Part shown: piece after piece, positions 1 to 7,275 of the stretch
Layout of the letters: the number at the start of each line of letters is the position of its first letter
How positions within the stretch are numbered: position 1 is the stretch's first letter
Source: Chloroflexota bacterium
GTDB taxonomy: Bacteria > Chloroflexota > Anaerolineae > Anaerolineales > UBA4823
NCBI GenBank assembly: GCA_012516075.1
Contig: JAAYXE010000010.1
Location: 1-50,216, forward strand
Direction: 5' to 3'
Length of the DNA: 50,216 nucleotides
Translations under genes and position numbers: made by a program
Notes under the pieces: generated by a model
Database searches by the model: none
Told to the model about the DNA's origin: nothing
Seen by the model: the letters and a program-made list of their open reading frames with translations, nothing else

Positions 1-21
1 AACCGCAGCCCCTTTTCGAGA

Positions 22-75
22 AGCCCCACGCAGGTGGGGCTTCGTGCTTTCCACAGGTGCGGCTTCAGCCGCCAG
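22..75. repeat. Composite intergenic repeat, modules A+B
   Basis: Module A is a hairpin (AGCCCCAC / GTGGGGCT, 22-41). After a short spacer comes module B, a GGCTTCAGCC-centred palindrome ending at 75. The same two modules with the same total length (54 nt) recur at 11453-11506. A alone recurs at 37618-37638 and, degenerate, at 38163-38181. B alone recurs at 20292-20308. The rest of 1-284 holds no gene I can support. It contains a small palindrome at 96-110 (CGGGTCT/AGACCCG). Confidence 0.75.
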
Positions 76-233
76 AAGTCGGGATCATCAAAGGTCGGGT
101 CTGAGACCCGCCCCTCTGTCCGACCCTCCAACCGCCCCCTGTGGTGTGATACCGGCGGGTTCCTTTATCCTCGCCAGCGTCAACCAGCTCGCCGGGAAAT
201 CGTCGCCTGTCTGGAAAGAAAATGCATCCGTGT

Positions 234-282
234 AATCCGTTCTAAAAATCCGTTGTCAAATCCGTTGTCACATCCGTTGACA
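234..282. repeat. Short tandem repeat, unit about 12 bp (AAATCCGTTGTC)
   Basis: Four neighbouring copies of an ATCCGTT core are visible, two of them identical 12-mers (AAATCCGTTGTC) and the flanking ones degenerate. The motif resembles the ATCCGCG/GACGCGGAT words found in several other intergenic regions here (14381-14425, 37507-37530, 38270-38310). It lies just beyond the pilin terminator. No function is evident. Confidence 0.6.
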
Positions 283-283
283 G

Positions 284-318
284 AAAAGCAGAAACCCTGC
301 CTTGGGGGCAGGGTTCTG
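284..318 (-). terminator. Rho-independent terminator of the Flp pilin gene
   Basis: Read on the minus strand, a 13-bp stem (GCAGAACCCTGCC with its complement, one bulge) with a short loop is followed by TTTTCTG. It lies about 90 nt after the pilin stop codon, and no other minus-strand gene lies between, so the pilin is probably a single-gene transcript. Confidence 0.75.
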
Positions 319-408
319 CTCAAATCAAACCGGAATAATGAAACCGACCGTGGGGTTACGATGCGATCCAGGATGACACGATCGTGGATAAATAGAATCT
401 ACAGGAAA

Positions 409-555
409 CTAGATGTTGGAAACGATATTGCTGAAGACATTGCCGATCGCCGGGCCGAGCAGCGCCAGAATGACGATCACGACGACAGCAACCAGAACGA
501 GGATCAGCGCGTATTCGACGAGACCCTGACCTTTCTCCTTCGGTGCGAACAACAT
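409..555 (-). CDS. Flp/Fap-type (type IVb) pilin precursor, 48 aa
   Basis: Small structural pilin. The 48-residue product starts MLFAPKEKGQGLVEYALILV and then has one hydrophobic helix (about residues 16-36). This is the class IVb prepilin pattern: a short positively charged leader, predicted cleavage by a TadV/prepilin peptidase after Gly9 so that mature position 5 is Glu (motif G|QGLVEY), and the adjacent Tyr typical of Flp. The start is set by a strong Shine-Dalgarno AAGGAGGTGA (561-571). It has its own promoter and terminator. No tad/cpa assembly genes (ATPase, secretin, TadB/C, TadV) lie in the window, so the assembly machinery must be elsewhere or the pilin has another use. The family call is firm; the role in surface attachment is inferred. 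Confidence 0.9.
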   Translation of the reverse strand: MLFAPKEKGQGLVEYALILVLVAVVVIVILALLGPAIGNVFSNIVSNI

Positions 556-609
556 GGTTTTTCACCTCCTTTCGGTTTCAGAATTATCTTTTTCCGGATC
601 GCCACCGCT

Positions 610-638
610 ATTGTACAAACGTAACAGGTATAAATCAA
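610..638 (-). promoter_or_regulatory. Promoter of the Flp pilin gene
   Basis: On the minus strand TTGATT (638-633), a 17-nt spacer and TACAAT (615-610) form a good sigma-70 promoter. The predicted transcription start is near 603, giving a leader of about 48 nt that contains the strong ribosome binding site. The 206 nt between the kinase terminator and the pilin hold nothing else. Confidence 0.65.
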
Positions 639-703
639 TAGGACAGGCCTTAATTTTCCCTAACAACCGTGCAAGATATCGAGTTTATGCAACAAAGATT
701 GGC

Positions 704-738
704 AGACAAAAAAGGCGCTGTAAAAAACAGCGCCTTTT
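704..738 (-). terminator. Terminator of the two-component operon
   Basis: Perfect 12-bp stem AAAAGGCGCTGT/ACAGCGCCTTTT (710-721 and 727-738). On the minus strand it is followed by a run of T, directly after the histidine kinase stop at 762. Confidence 0.85.
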
Positions 739-761
739 GGGGTCAAAAAACAGGCAGACGC

Positions 762-1823
762 TTACCGGTCTGCACGCGGTGCCCCGGCGGGGATCTGGAA
801 GGTCACCCGGGTGCCCTTGCCGGTGATGCTCTCGATGTCGAAGCTGCCGCCGAGCATCTCGGTGCGGTCGCGGATCACCTTCAGGCCCATGCTGGAGCGA
901 TCGGAGAGCAGCTCCAGGTCGAAGCCCTTGCCGTTGTCTTCGACGGAGATCTTGACGCGCTTGTCGCCCATATCCACGTGCACCTGCACCTGCGAGGCCT
1001 GGCTGTGGCGGGCGGCGTTGTTGAGCAGCTCCTGGATGGCGCGGAAGATCATCACTTCCTGGTACGACTCAAGGCGCCGCTCGGTGCCGGTCACCGCCAG
1101 GCGGATATCCAGGCCGGCCTGCTCTTTGAAGGCGTCCACGTAGCGCTTCAGCGTGGGCACCAGCCCCAGATCGTCGAGCATCATGGGGCGCAGTTCGAAG
1201 ACGAAATCGCGCACCTTCTGGAACGTGCTCATGGCCGAGGCCTTCATCGTGTCCAGCTCTTCGCGCGCCTTCGCCTGGTCGACATCGAACAGCCGCATGG
1301 CGATCTCGGTCTGCAGGATAAAGTTGGAGAGGGCCTGAGCAGGGCCGTCGTGCATGCGGCGGGCGAGCTGCTGGCGCTCGGCCTCCTGCGCCTGGATAAT
1401 CATCTCCACCGTCTCGGCGGTGGTGGAGCGGCCGCGCGGACCGGCGCTGTCCAGGTTTTCGCCCTCGATCACCTGCAGGATGCGCTCCAGCAGGCTCACC
1501 TGCCCTTTCAGGTGCGCTTCATCGCTCTGCAGCTTCTCCACCTGCCCGCGCATCACGAACAGACGCTGCTGCGCATCCAGGGCCGAATCGTAAGCCGTGC
1601 GGATATCCTCGCGCGGCAGGGTGTCAAAATGCGCCTGAACCTGCTGCAGGTGAGCGGTGATGGAAGCGTTGCGCTGGGCCAGCTTCATCACCTCGTGCTG
1701 GCTCTGGTCGAGCATGAGCGCAATTTCCTGCAGCTCGCGGCGGTGCTGATCCACCTGTGCCTGCAGCTCGGCTTTCAATTTCTGCCAGACATTCTCTTCC
1801 GTCTGTGTTTCGTATGGCACCAT
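762..1823 (-). CDS. Cytosolic NarL-family sensor histidine kinase (HisKA_3/HATPase_c), 353 aa
   Basis: Autophosphorylating sensor kinase of the NarX/DegS/LiaS class. Residues 1-120 are charged, heptad-like and probably coiled coil. The dimerisation/phosphoacceptor helix (about 145-180) carries the HisKA_3 motif ERQQLARRMHDG with His158 as phosphosite. The C-terminal ATPase domain shows the N box (ELLNNAARHS, about 265-274), G1 (DNGKGFD, about 296-302) and G2 (GKGTRVTF). There is no membrane segment or signal peptide, so it senses an internal signal or a partner protein through its coiled coil. ATG 1823 is chosen because it lies 4 nt after the stop of the response regulator gene, so the two form a tightly coupled operon; upstream in-frame codons would extend into that gene. 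The signal is unknown. Confidence 0.9.
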   Translation of the reverse strand: MVPYETQTEENVWQKLKAELQAQVDQHRRELQEIALMLDQSQHEVMKLAQRNASITAHLQQVQAHFDTLPREDIRTAYDSALDAQQRLFVMRGQVEKLQSDEAHLKGQVSLLERILQVIEGENLDSAGPRGRSTTAETVEMIIQAQEAERQQLARRMHDGPAQALSNFILQTEIAMRLFDVDQAKAREELDTMKASAMSTFQKVRDFVFELRPMMLDDLGLVPTLKRYVDAFKEQAGLDIRLAVTGTERRLESYQEVMIFRAIQELLNNAARHSQASQVQVHVDMGDKRVKISVEDNGKGFDLELLSDRSSMGLKVIRDRTEMLGGSFDIESITGKGTRVTFQIPAGAPRADR

Positions 1824-1827
1824 CGTT

Positions 1828-2517
1828 CTACTCCTGCGACTCCGAATCCTGATCGTACAGGCGCACCCAGCCGCGCTTGAGGGCATAGATCGCCGCCTGT
1901 GTGCGATCCTCCACGCCCAGCTTGCGCAGAATGGCTGTCACATGATTTTTCACGGTCTGGTGGCTGATCTTCAGCATCGATGCAATCTCTTTGTTGCTCA
2001 AACCGCGAGTCACATAGGAGAGAACCTCCATCTCCCGGGCCGACAGCGGCTGGAACGCGTCTTCATCACCGGCGTACTGGTGCTGAGACGGGTCGAAAGC
2101 CGCATCAATCCCCAGGAATTCGATCTCCTGCAGATCAGAACCAGAATCGCGTGCGGCCACCTGACGGATGGTCTGTATCAGGTCTTCTGGCAGCACATCC
2201 TTGGTACAGTAAGCGGCAGCGCCGGCGTGCATGGCGTGGAGCTGCTGCTGGGTATCGTCGTATGCGGTCAGCAGGATTACGCGTGTATTTAACTTTTCGG
2301 CTGCGATCATGCGTGTCACCTGCTGGCCGTTCATCCCCGGTAAATTGACGTCCAGGATGGCGATATCAGGGCGCTTTGCACGGATCAGCTCCAGTCCCTT
2401 TTCTCCGTTCGCAGCCTCACCAACGACCTGCAGGTCTGGTTCAAGGCTTAACGTGTTCACCACACCCTGGCGGAAGAGGGGATGGTCATCGACTACAACT
2501 ATTGAGATCTGATTCAT
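1828..2517 (-). CDS. NarL/LuxR-family response regulator, 229 aa
   Basis: Transcription factor partner of the downstream histidine kinase. The receiver domain (about 4-120) has the acidic pair Asp10/Asp11, phosphoacceptor Asp56 in AILDVNLPG, Thr84 and Lys106 (YCTKD). A linker leads to a LuxR/GerE helix-turn-helix (about 158-213; LSAREMEVL, then SNKEIASMLKISHQTVKNHV). The ATG at 2517 gives exactly the family's usual N-terminus; longer starts add an unrelated extension into the upstream promoter region. No clear Shine-Dalgarno precedes it. It is first in the operon and therefore probably co-expressed with the kinase. The regulon cannot be read from the window. Confidence 0.92.
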   Translation of the reverse strand: MNQISIVVVDDHPLFRQGVVNTLSLEPDLQVVGEAANGEKGLELIRAKRPDIAILDVNLPGMNGQQVTRMIAAEKLNTRVILLTAYDDTQQQLHAMHAGAAAYCTKDVLPEDLIQTIRQVAARDSGSDLQEIEFLGIDAAFDPSQHQYAGDEDAFQPLSAREMEVLSYVTRGLSNKEIASMLKISHQTVKNHVTAILRKLGVEDRTQAAIYALKRGWVRLYDQDSESQE

Positions 2518-2559
2518 ATGTTGTTCATGAGTATAAGCAGCTGTCTCTGGTCTGAGCAG

Positions 2560-2568
2560 AGTATAGCA
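2560..2568 (-). promoter_or_regulatory. Extended -10 promoter of the two-component operon
   Basis: Minus strand TGCTATACT (extended -10, TG then one base then TATACT) lies about 45 nt upstream of the response regulator start, with no good -35. A second TATACT (2535-2530) lies closer to the start codon. The extended form is shared with the candidates at 20646, 43825 and 46364. Confidence 0.5.
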
Positions 2569-2620
2569 TAGGTAAAGTTGCCGTACCAGATAAAAAACAA
2601 ACGAATTCGAAAGAAAGGTT

Positions 2621-4099
2621 TCAGCGCCAGCGGTAAACGGCCATGTTCTCGCCGCCCAGCGCCGGGCTGAAAGCGCCGTCCGTGGAGAAAACCAGCTCCG
2701 CCTGCTGCGTGAGCTGCGGGTACCAGCCCGGGAAGGTGACCAGATACTGCGCCTGGTGGCGGTCGAGAAAGGCAGCCAGGCCGGCCTCATCGCGGATCAC
2801 CGGGATCACCTCAGGCGAGATCAGACCCGCCAGGTCGAGCAGCGGCCGCCCGGCGAAGTAGCCCAGGGCGCCAATATCGTGGGCGGCGACCAGCGCCCCC
2901 TCCGGGACGTTCTCCCGCACCCAGCGGGCGGTGTCGACCATTTCGGTCTCGATGACCGCCACGTCGCGCGCGCAGGTCTGCGCCCCCTGCACCCAGAAAA
3001 CAGCCAGCAGCAGCGCCAGCCCCAGCACCCAGGCGCGGGAAAGCACGCGCCGCACCATCTGGGGTTCATCTATGCGAACCCACTCCAGCAGCCCGGCCAT
3101 GCCCCAGATCAGGTAAACCGGCACAGCCGGCAGGATGTAGCGCCCGTGCTGGTAGGTGACCGGCAGGCGCCAGGCGTACACGAAGAGGTAGCCCAGGGTC
3201 CAGATGGCGCCGGCCAGCGCGGCCCAGTCCCGCCGGCGGATCCCGGAGCGCAGGCTGAGGACGAACCCGGGGAGCAGCAGCGCCCCGGCCCCGACGAGCG
3301 GCTGGACGAGCTGCTGCGCGTAGCGCTCCAGCAGCGGGATCTGGCGCAGTTCAGCGTACTCGGCCTGTTTGGCGAAGAAGGTGTTGGGCCACCACTCTCC
3401 CGCAAGCGCCTGGTTGAAGAGCAGATACGGCAGGAAGAACGCCAGGGCACCGGCCAGGAACGCCAGCCCGCCGCGCAGGCGCCGCTGACAGTCGGGTTCG
3501 CCGGACAGCAGGACCATCAGGGCCGGGCCGCTCAGGGTCAGCCCGTCGGGGCGGATCCACACCGCCAGGCCAACCAGCAGGCCCAGGAGCAGCCAGCGCA
3601 CGCGCTCCTGCAGCAGCAGGGCGAAGAAGGACACGATCACCAGGGCGTAGAGCAGGGTCTCCATGCCCGAGGCCGCCGCCCAGACCACGCGCCAGTCGAA
3701 GACCAGCAGCAGACCCGCCCACAGGGCCAGGTGTGCCCTGCCGGGGGCCAGGCGGCGAACCAGCGGCAGGGACGCCGCCGCCAGGCCGCACAGGCAGGCC
3801 CAGCCCAGGAAAAACGTCCAGACGAACGGCCCCAGCCCGAGCAGGTGGCCGGGCGCCAGCAGCAGCGTCCACAGCGGCGAGGTCGAGCCCGCCGAGGGCT
3901 GGCCGGGGATGAAGGACCATTCTCCGAGCAGTGCCAGATTGCGGGCGTAGGTCTGGTGGATCCAGGCGTCGTCCAGGGGAAAGCCGGTGCGCAGGTACAG
4001 CTGGCTGTAGAGCAGGTAGCCCAGCAGCGAGAGCAGCCCGGCCGGCAGCAGGATCCAGCTTCGCCTAGTCCCCCGGAGCAGTCCGCGGGTGGTGTTCAT
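2621..4099 (-). CDS. GT-C fold membrane protein, GT39/PMT-like putative glycosyltransferase, 492 aa
   Basis: Polytopic membrane protein of the GT-C type, which uses polyprenyl-phosphate sugars as donors on the outer face of the membrane. After TM1 (about 15-33) the first outer loop carries the acidic pair Asp43-Asp44 (FPLDDAWIHQTYARNL), the position of the catalytic acid in ArnT/PMT enzymes. Many hydrophobic segments follow, then a soluble C-terminal domain of about 120 residues. It is clearly a paralogue of the protein at 18480, sharing the DDA...Y.RN and GSTSPLWT/GTTTPLYT patterns. ATG 4099 has AAGGAG 6 nt upstream; an in-frame codon 9 residues earlier has none. It is separated from the next gene by about 300 nt, so probably has its own promoter. 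Donor and acceptor are unknown. Confidence 0.8.
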   Translation of the reverse strand: MNTTRGLLRGTRRSWILLPAGLLSLLGYLLYSQLYLRTGFPLDDAWIHQTYARNLALLGEWSFIPGQPSAGSTSPLWTLLLAPGHLLGLGPFVWTFFLGWACLCGLAAASLPLVRRLAPGRAHLALWAGLLLVFDWRVVWAAASGMETLLYALVIVSFFALLLQERVRWLLLGLLVGLAVWIRPDGLTLSGPALMVLLSGEPDCQRRLRGGLAFLAGALAFFLPYLLFNQALAGEWWPNTFFAKQAEYAELRQIPLLERYAQQLVQPLVGAGALLLPGFVLSLRSGIRRRDWAALAGAIWTLGYLFVYAWRLPVTYQHGRYILPAVPVYLIWGMAGLLEWVRIDEPQMVRRVLSRAWVLGLALLLAVFWVQGAQTCARDVAVIETEMVDTARWVRENVPEGALVAAHDIGALGYFAGRPLLDLAGLISPEVIPVIRDEAGLAAFLDRHQAQYLVTFPGWYPQLTQQAELVFSTDGAFSPALGGENMAVYRWR

Positions 4100-4406
4100 G
4101 CTTCTCCTTGGAAGGCGGGATCGCACTGCAATCCCGGATGATGGCTGTGTTTATTTATAACGGGGATCGCCCGCGCTGCGGGAGGAACCTTACGCTTTTC
4201 TTAATCCAGTATGCCGGGCTGTGCGCTCCACGTACCGCCTGTGTACAGGATCCAGGGTGCAAATACGCAGCGCTCCTCTCCAATGTCGTGTCCACGCAGT
4301 CTCATAAACGTGAATTCAACCCCACACCTGTAAGAGCACAGCAGCCGGTGCACAGGGGCTTGCGGTAAACAAAGCCGCAGCCATGCACCCTTACCCTGCC
4401 CGTCCC
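4100..4406. other. Intergenic region, no gene
   Basis: It separates two minus-strand GT-C genes. On the minus strand a TATAAA box (near 4152-4157) could be a weak -10 for the gene at 4099. Around 4272-4290 there is a word (CTCCAATG.CGTG) related to repeats near 20518 and 37920. No credible coding sequence was seen. Confidence 0.5.
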
Positions 4407-6038
4407 CTACTCTCCACCCGGGAGAATTTCGTACAGAACCGCCCCAGCAGCCGTGCCCAGATAATCCAGGCGGCCGTGATCGCGCGGGTTCTCGAACAAT
4501 TCGGAAGCCCCATGAATCTGGTCGATCTCCAGGGCCAGATAACGGGCGCCATAGCGGTCTGCTGCAGCGAGCAGCGTGTCCAGATCCCCGGAGGGAATCA
4601 CCAGCGCCGGGCGGCCGGAGACCAGGTAATAACCTGGCGGGTTGTTGACCAGCACGCGGTCATCCGGGGCGGCGCCCTGCGCCGCCAGGGTCTGTTCGAT
4701 CTGCGCGTAGCGGGCGGCTGCCTGGTTCCACAGCGGCTCGCCGGGCTTCCCGATCACCCGCCCGTAGTACAGCGCCAGCGTCAGAACGGCCGCCGCAGCC
4801 GCGATCAGCGCGCCGAACACCGGCCGCGAGCGCTCGGGTTCCCAGCTGCGGTGGCGGCGGCCCCACTCGAGAAAAGCATCCAGCCCGGCCGGCACGACCG
4901 CCCAGAAGAGGGGCTGCAGGGCCGCGCCGGAGTGGAAGAAGCCGCCGCGCCCGCCGGCGAAGGGAAACGCCAGGGTCATGGCCGCGAACGTGAGCAGCCA
5001 GGCGGCTGCACCCAGGATCACCGGCCGCTGCCTGCGCAGGCGCCACAGACCGGCCAGCACCAGCGGGGCCAGGAAGATCTCGCCCTGCACGCTCAGCGCC
5101 GTCTGCAGGTTGAGCCCGGCCGCTTCCAGGCGGGGCTGCAGTACCGCCGCCGGGCCGGCGGCCAGCCAGGTCTGCAGGTTGAGGCTGCCGGCAGGGTAAG
5201 CGTAAAGCTGGTCGTAAGCCGTCAGCCACAGTGTGCGCCCGCCCCCCGGCGCCAGGGGCACGCCGAATGCCGCCAGATTGCGCAGCATCCAGGGGCCCAT
5301 CACCAGCAGGTAGCCGGCCAGCCCCAGCGCGCTGAAGCGCAGCACGGCGGCGGCCGTGCCGCAGGCGGGACCGCCGGAACGGTGCTCGCCCTCCAGAAGC
5401 CAGCCGGCCAGGGGCAGCAGCGCCAGCCAGAGCAGCCCGTCGGCGCGCGCCAGATGCATCAGGCCGGCCAGCAGTCCCAGCAGCACGGGCTGCAGGGCAA
5501 ACGAGGGTCGCCCCGCCGCCAGCAGCCACAGCGCGCCGAGCAGCATGTAGATCCCGAACGTGTCGCTTGTGGGTAAATAAGGCAGGTAGAAGGCCGGCAG
5601 CAGGGCCAGGGAACCGGCCAGCAGAGCTGCGCCGCGGCGCGCGCTCAAACGGCTGGCCAGCAGGGCAGTCAGCGGGGGCACCGCGGCCGCCAGGAGCACG
5701 AACCCCAGGCGGCCGGCCGTAAAGGTCACCTCGCCGCTGAGCCACATGCCCAGCGCGGCCAGCAGCGAGGCCAGGGGCATCCAGTAGGCGTGCGAAGGAT
5801 GCGGCAGCCCGGCCGGATCATCCAGATAATTCCACAGAAAGGGCTCGCTGAACCCGTATCCCTGCGCCAGGCGCATCCCCCCGGCCAGGTAATACTCGGC
5901 GTCCATATAGCCGGGCGTGGTCTGCGGGAGGGCGGCCAGGGTGAAGGCGCCCAGCCCGAGGGTGAACAGGGCCGCCAGGGGCAGAACCATGCCAGCGCGC
6001 GGTGCAGCCCCTTCCCGCGCGGCCTCGCTATCCCACAT
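4407..6038 (-). CDS. GT-C fold membrane protein, GT39-like putative glycosyltransferase, 543 aa
   Basis: Multi-pass membrane protein with the GT-C layout: TM1 (about 19-37), then an outer loop with the acidic motif GYMDAEYYLAGG (Asp46, Glu48) where a GT39-type catalytic acid is expected, about ten more hydrophobic segments, and a soluble C-terminal part ending in a small domain (about 440-543). A second loop reads LPHPSHAYWMPLAS, typical of GT39-like proteins. ATG 6038 has GGGAGG 6 nt upstream and overlaps the preceding gene by 11 nt, so it is translated as the last gene of a five-gene minus-strand stack (11023 to 4407). It probably transfers a sugar from a polyprenyl carrier to a lipid, protein or cell-surface glycan; substrate not known. 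Confidence 0.8.
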   Translation of the reverse strand: MWDSEAAREGAAPRAGMVLPLAALFTLGLGAFTLAALPQTTPGYMDAEYYLAGGMRLAQGYGFSEPFLWNYLDDPAGLPHPSHAYWMPLASLLAALGMWLSGEVTFTAGRLGFVLLAAAVPPLTALLASRLSARRGAALLAGSLALLPAFYLPYLPTSDTFGIYMLLGALWLLAAGRPSFALQPVLLGLLAGLMHLARADGLLWLALLPLAGWLLEGEHRSGGPACGTAAAVLRFSALGLAGYLLVMGPWMLRNLAAFGVPLAPGGGRTLWLTAYDQLYAYPAGSLNLQTWLAAGPAAVLQPRLEAAGLNLQTALSVQGEIFLAPLVLAGLWRLRRQRPVILGAAAWLLTFAAMTLAFPFAGGRGGFFHSGAALQPLFWAVVPAGLDAFLEWGRRHRSWEPERSRPVFGALIAAAAAVLTLALYYGRVIGKPGEPLWNQAAARYAQIEQTLAAQGAAPDDRVLVNNPPGYYLVSGRPALVIPSGDLDTLLAAADRYGARYLALEIDQIHGASELFENPRDHGRLDYLGTAAGAVLYEILPGGE

Positions 6039-7275
6039 CCCGGACCTCCCGGCCCGGGAGCGCCGCAGCCTGGTCGGACCGGATCAGCCCGCGCACCCAC
6101 ACCAGCAGCGCCAGGAGCGCCAGCGGCAGGGGGAAGAACATGACCGCCTGCTCCTTGTTCCCCACCACCGTGGCGTAGTGCAGCCACCACTGGCCCACCA
6201 GCGAGACCAGCATCCCGGCCAGCAGCGCGCCCCGCCCCCAGGTGAAGCGGCGGTCCACCTGCTCAAACAGCCACACGATGGGGACGAGCAGCATGGCGTA
6301 ATTGGCCGTGGCCGAGCGGGGCACGATCACGTTCGACACCAGCAGGGTGACCGCCAGGGCGTAATGGAAGCCGGCCTCAGCCTCTGCGGACTGGAAGGTT
6401 TCGCGCCAGGCGAGCAGCATCCAGGCCGCCAGCAGGCCGGTGAGCAGGATCTCAACCGGCGTGCCCAGCTGGGGCAGGAACTGGTGCGTGAGCACCCACA
6501 CCGGGCTCTGCCCAACCGTGTAATCACTGTAAGTGGAGAGGCGCACCAGGTAATCGCTCACCCAGGTGGGCAGCACGATCAAACTGCCCAGGAGCAGCGC
6601 GCCCAGGCAGACGCCGTAGGAGATTAAAAAGTCGCGCCGCTTCTTTGCGAACCCCCACAGCAGCAGGAAAGGCACGACGAGGAAGACCAGGGTCGGTTTG
6701 ACGGTGGCGAGCACCAGCGCGGCGCCGGCCCAGCGGTCGCGCCCCTGGTGGAGGAGATACAGCGTGCAGGCCAGGGAGAAAAAACCCAGGATGGCGAACT
6801 GCCCCAGGATGATGCCGCGCGCCTGCGGGTAAGAGAACAGGCACCAGGCCAGGAACAGGGCCTGCATCCAGACCGGCGGCTTCCAGCGGTACAGCCGCAT
6901 CATGAGGACCACCCCGCTAAACAGGGCCGCCTGCAGCACGGTCATGTACAGGGCGCGCGCGGCCGGGTAGCTGAGCAGGGTAAAGGGGGCGTGGATGAGC
7001 AGGGCGTAGGGCAGGTACACCAGGCGGTGCTGGTCCTCGCCGGGCAGCGCCGGCCGGCCGAAGATCGCCTGCTGGGTGTACAGTGCGGCCTCGTCGGAGT
7101 AGGGGTTGACGCCCTCTTTGAGGAAAAGCTCCGTCACCGAATAGTAGGTGAGGAAATCGTTGCCGCCCGGCGACCGCAGGGTGAAGTACTTCCAGGTCCC
7201 CCAGGTGTAGAGGACCCCGGCCAGGACCAGCAGGAAGATACCGGCAGCCGTGGACCGTGCGGCGTTCTCCTTCAT
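6028..7275 (-). CDS. GT87-type (DUF2029) putative polyprenol-phosphate-dependent mannosyltransferase, 415 aa
   Basis: GT-C membrane protein resembling the GT87/DUF2029 family (mycobacterial PimE-like mannosyltransferases). After TM1 (about 12-27) the outer loop has NDFLTYYSVTELFLKEGVNP (candidate catalytic Asp40), then PYSDEAALY. The family's mid-protein Lys-Pro motif is seen as ATVKPTLVFLVVP. About ten to twelve hydrophobic helices and no large soluble domain. ATG 7275 has AGGAG 8 nt upstream and overlaps the previous stop by one base (TAATG), so translation is coupled. It is a close paralogue of the next upstream gene. The mannose donor is inferred from the family and could be another hexose. 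Confidence 0.8.
   Translation of the reverse strand: MKENAARSTAAGIFLLVLAGVLYTWGTWKYFTLRSPGGNDFLTYYSVTELFLKEGVNPYSDEAALYTQQAIFGRPALPGEDQHRLVYLPYALLIHAPFTLLSYPAARALYMTVLQAALFSGVVLMMRLYRWKPPVWMQALFLAWCLFSYPQARGIILGQFAILGFFSLACTLYLLHQGRDRWAGAALVLATVKPTLVFLVVPFLLLWGFAKKRRDFLISYGVCLGALLLGSLIVLPTWVSDYLVRLSTYSDYTVGQSPVWVLTHQFLPQLGTPVEILLTGLLAAWMLLAWRETFQSAEAEAGFHYALAVTLLVSNVIVPRSATANYAMLLVPIVWLFEQVDRRFTWGRGALLAGMLVSLVGQWWLHYATVVGNKEQAVMFFPLPLALLALLVWVRGLIRSDQAAALPGREVRDVG

Noticed and set aside
234..282. CRISPR-like array
   Set aside because: The repeats are only about 12 bp, directly adjacent and without spacers. No cas gene is present.
34..624. 196-codon plus-strand frame across the pilin, its terminator and promoter
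   Set aside because: It covers repeats and well-defined minus-strand control elements; the product has no coding character.
669..1880. 403-codon plus-strand frame across the histidine kinase
   Set aside because: It lies wholly over a clear kinase gene with catalytic motifs and crosses that gene's terminator.
2756..4141. 461-codon Gln/Gly/Arg-rich plus-strand frame over a GT-C gene
   Set aside because: The Leu-rich membrane codons of the real gene read backwards as Gln/Gly; no ribosome site.
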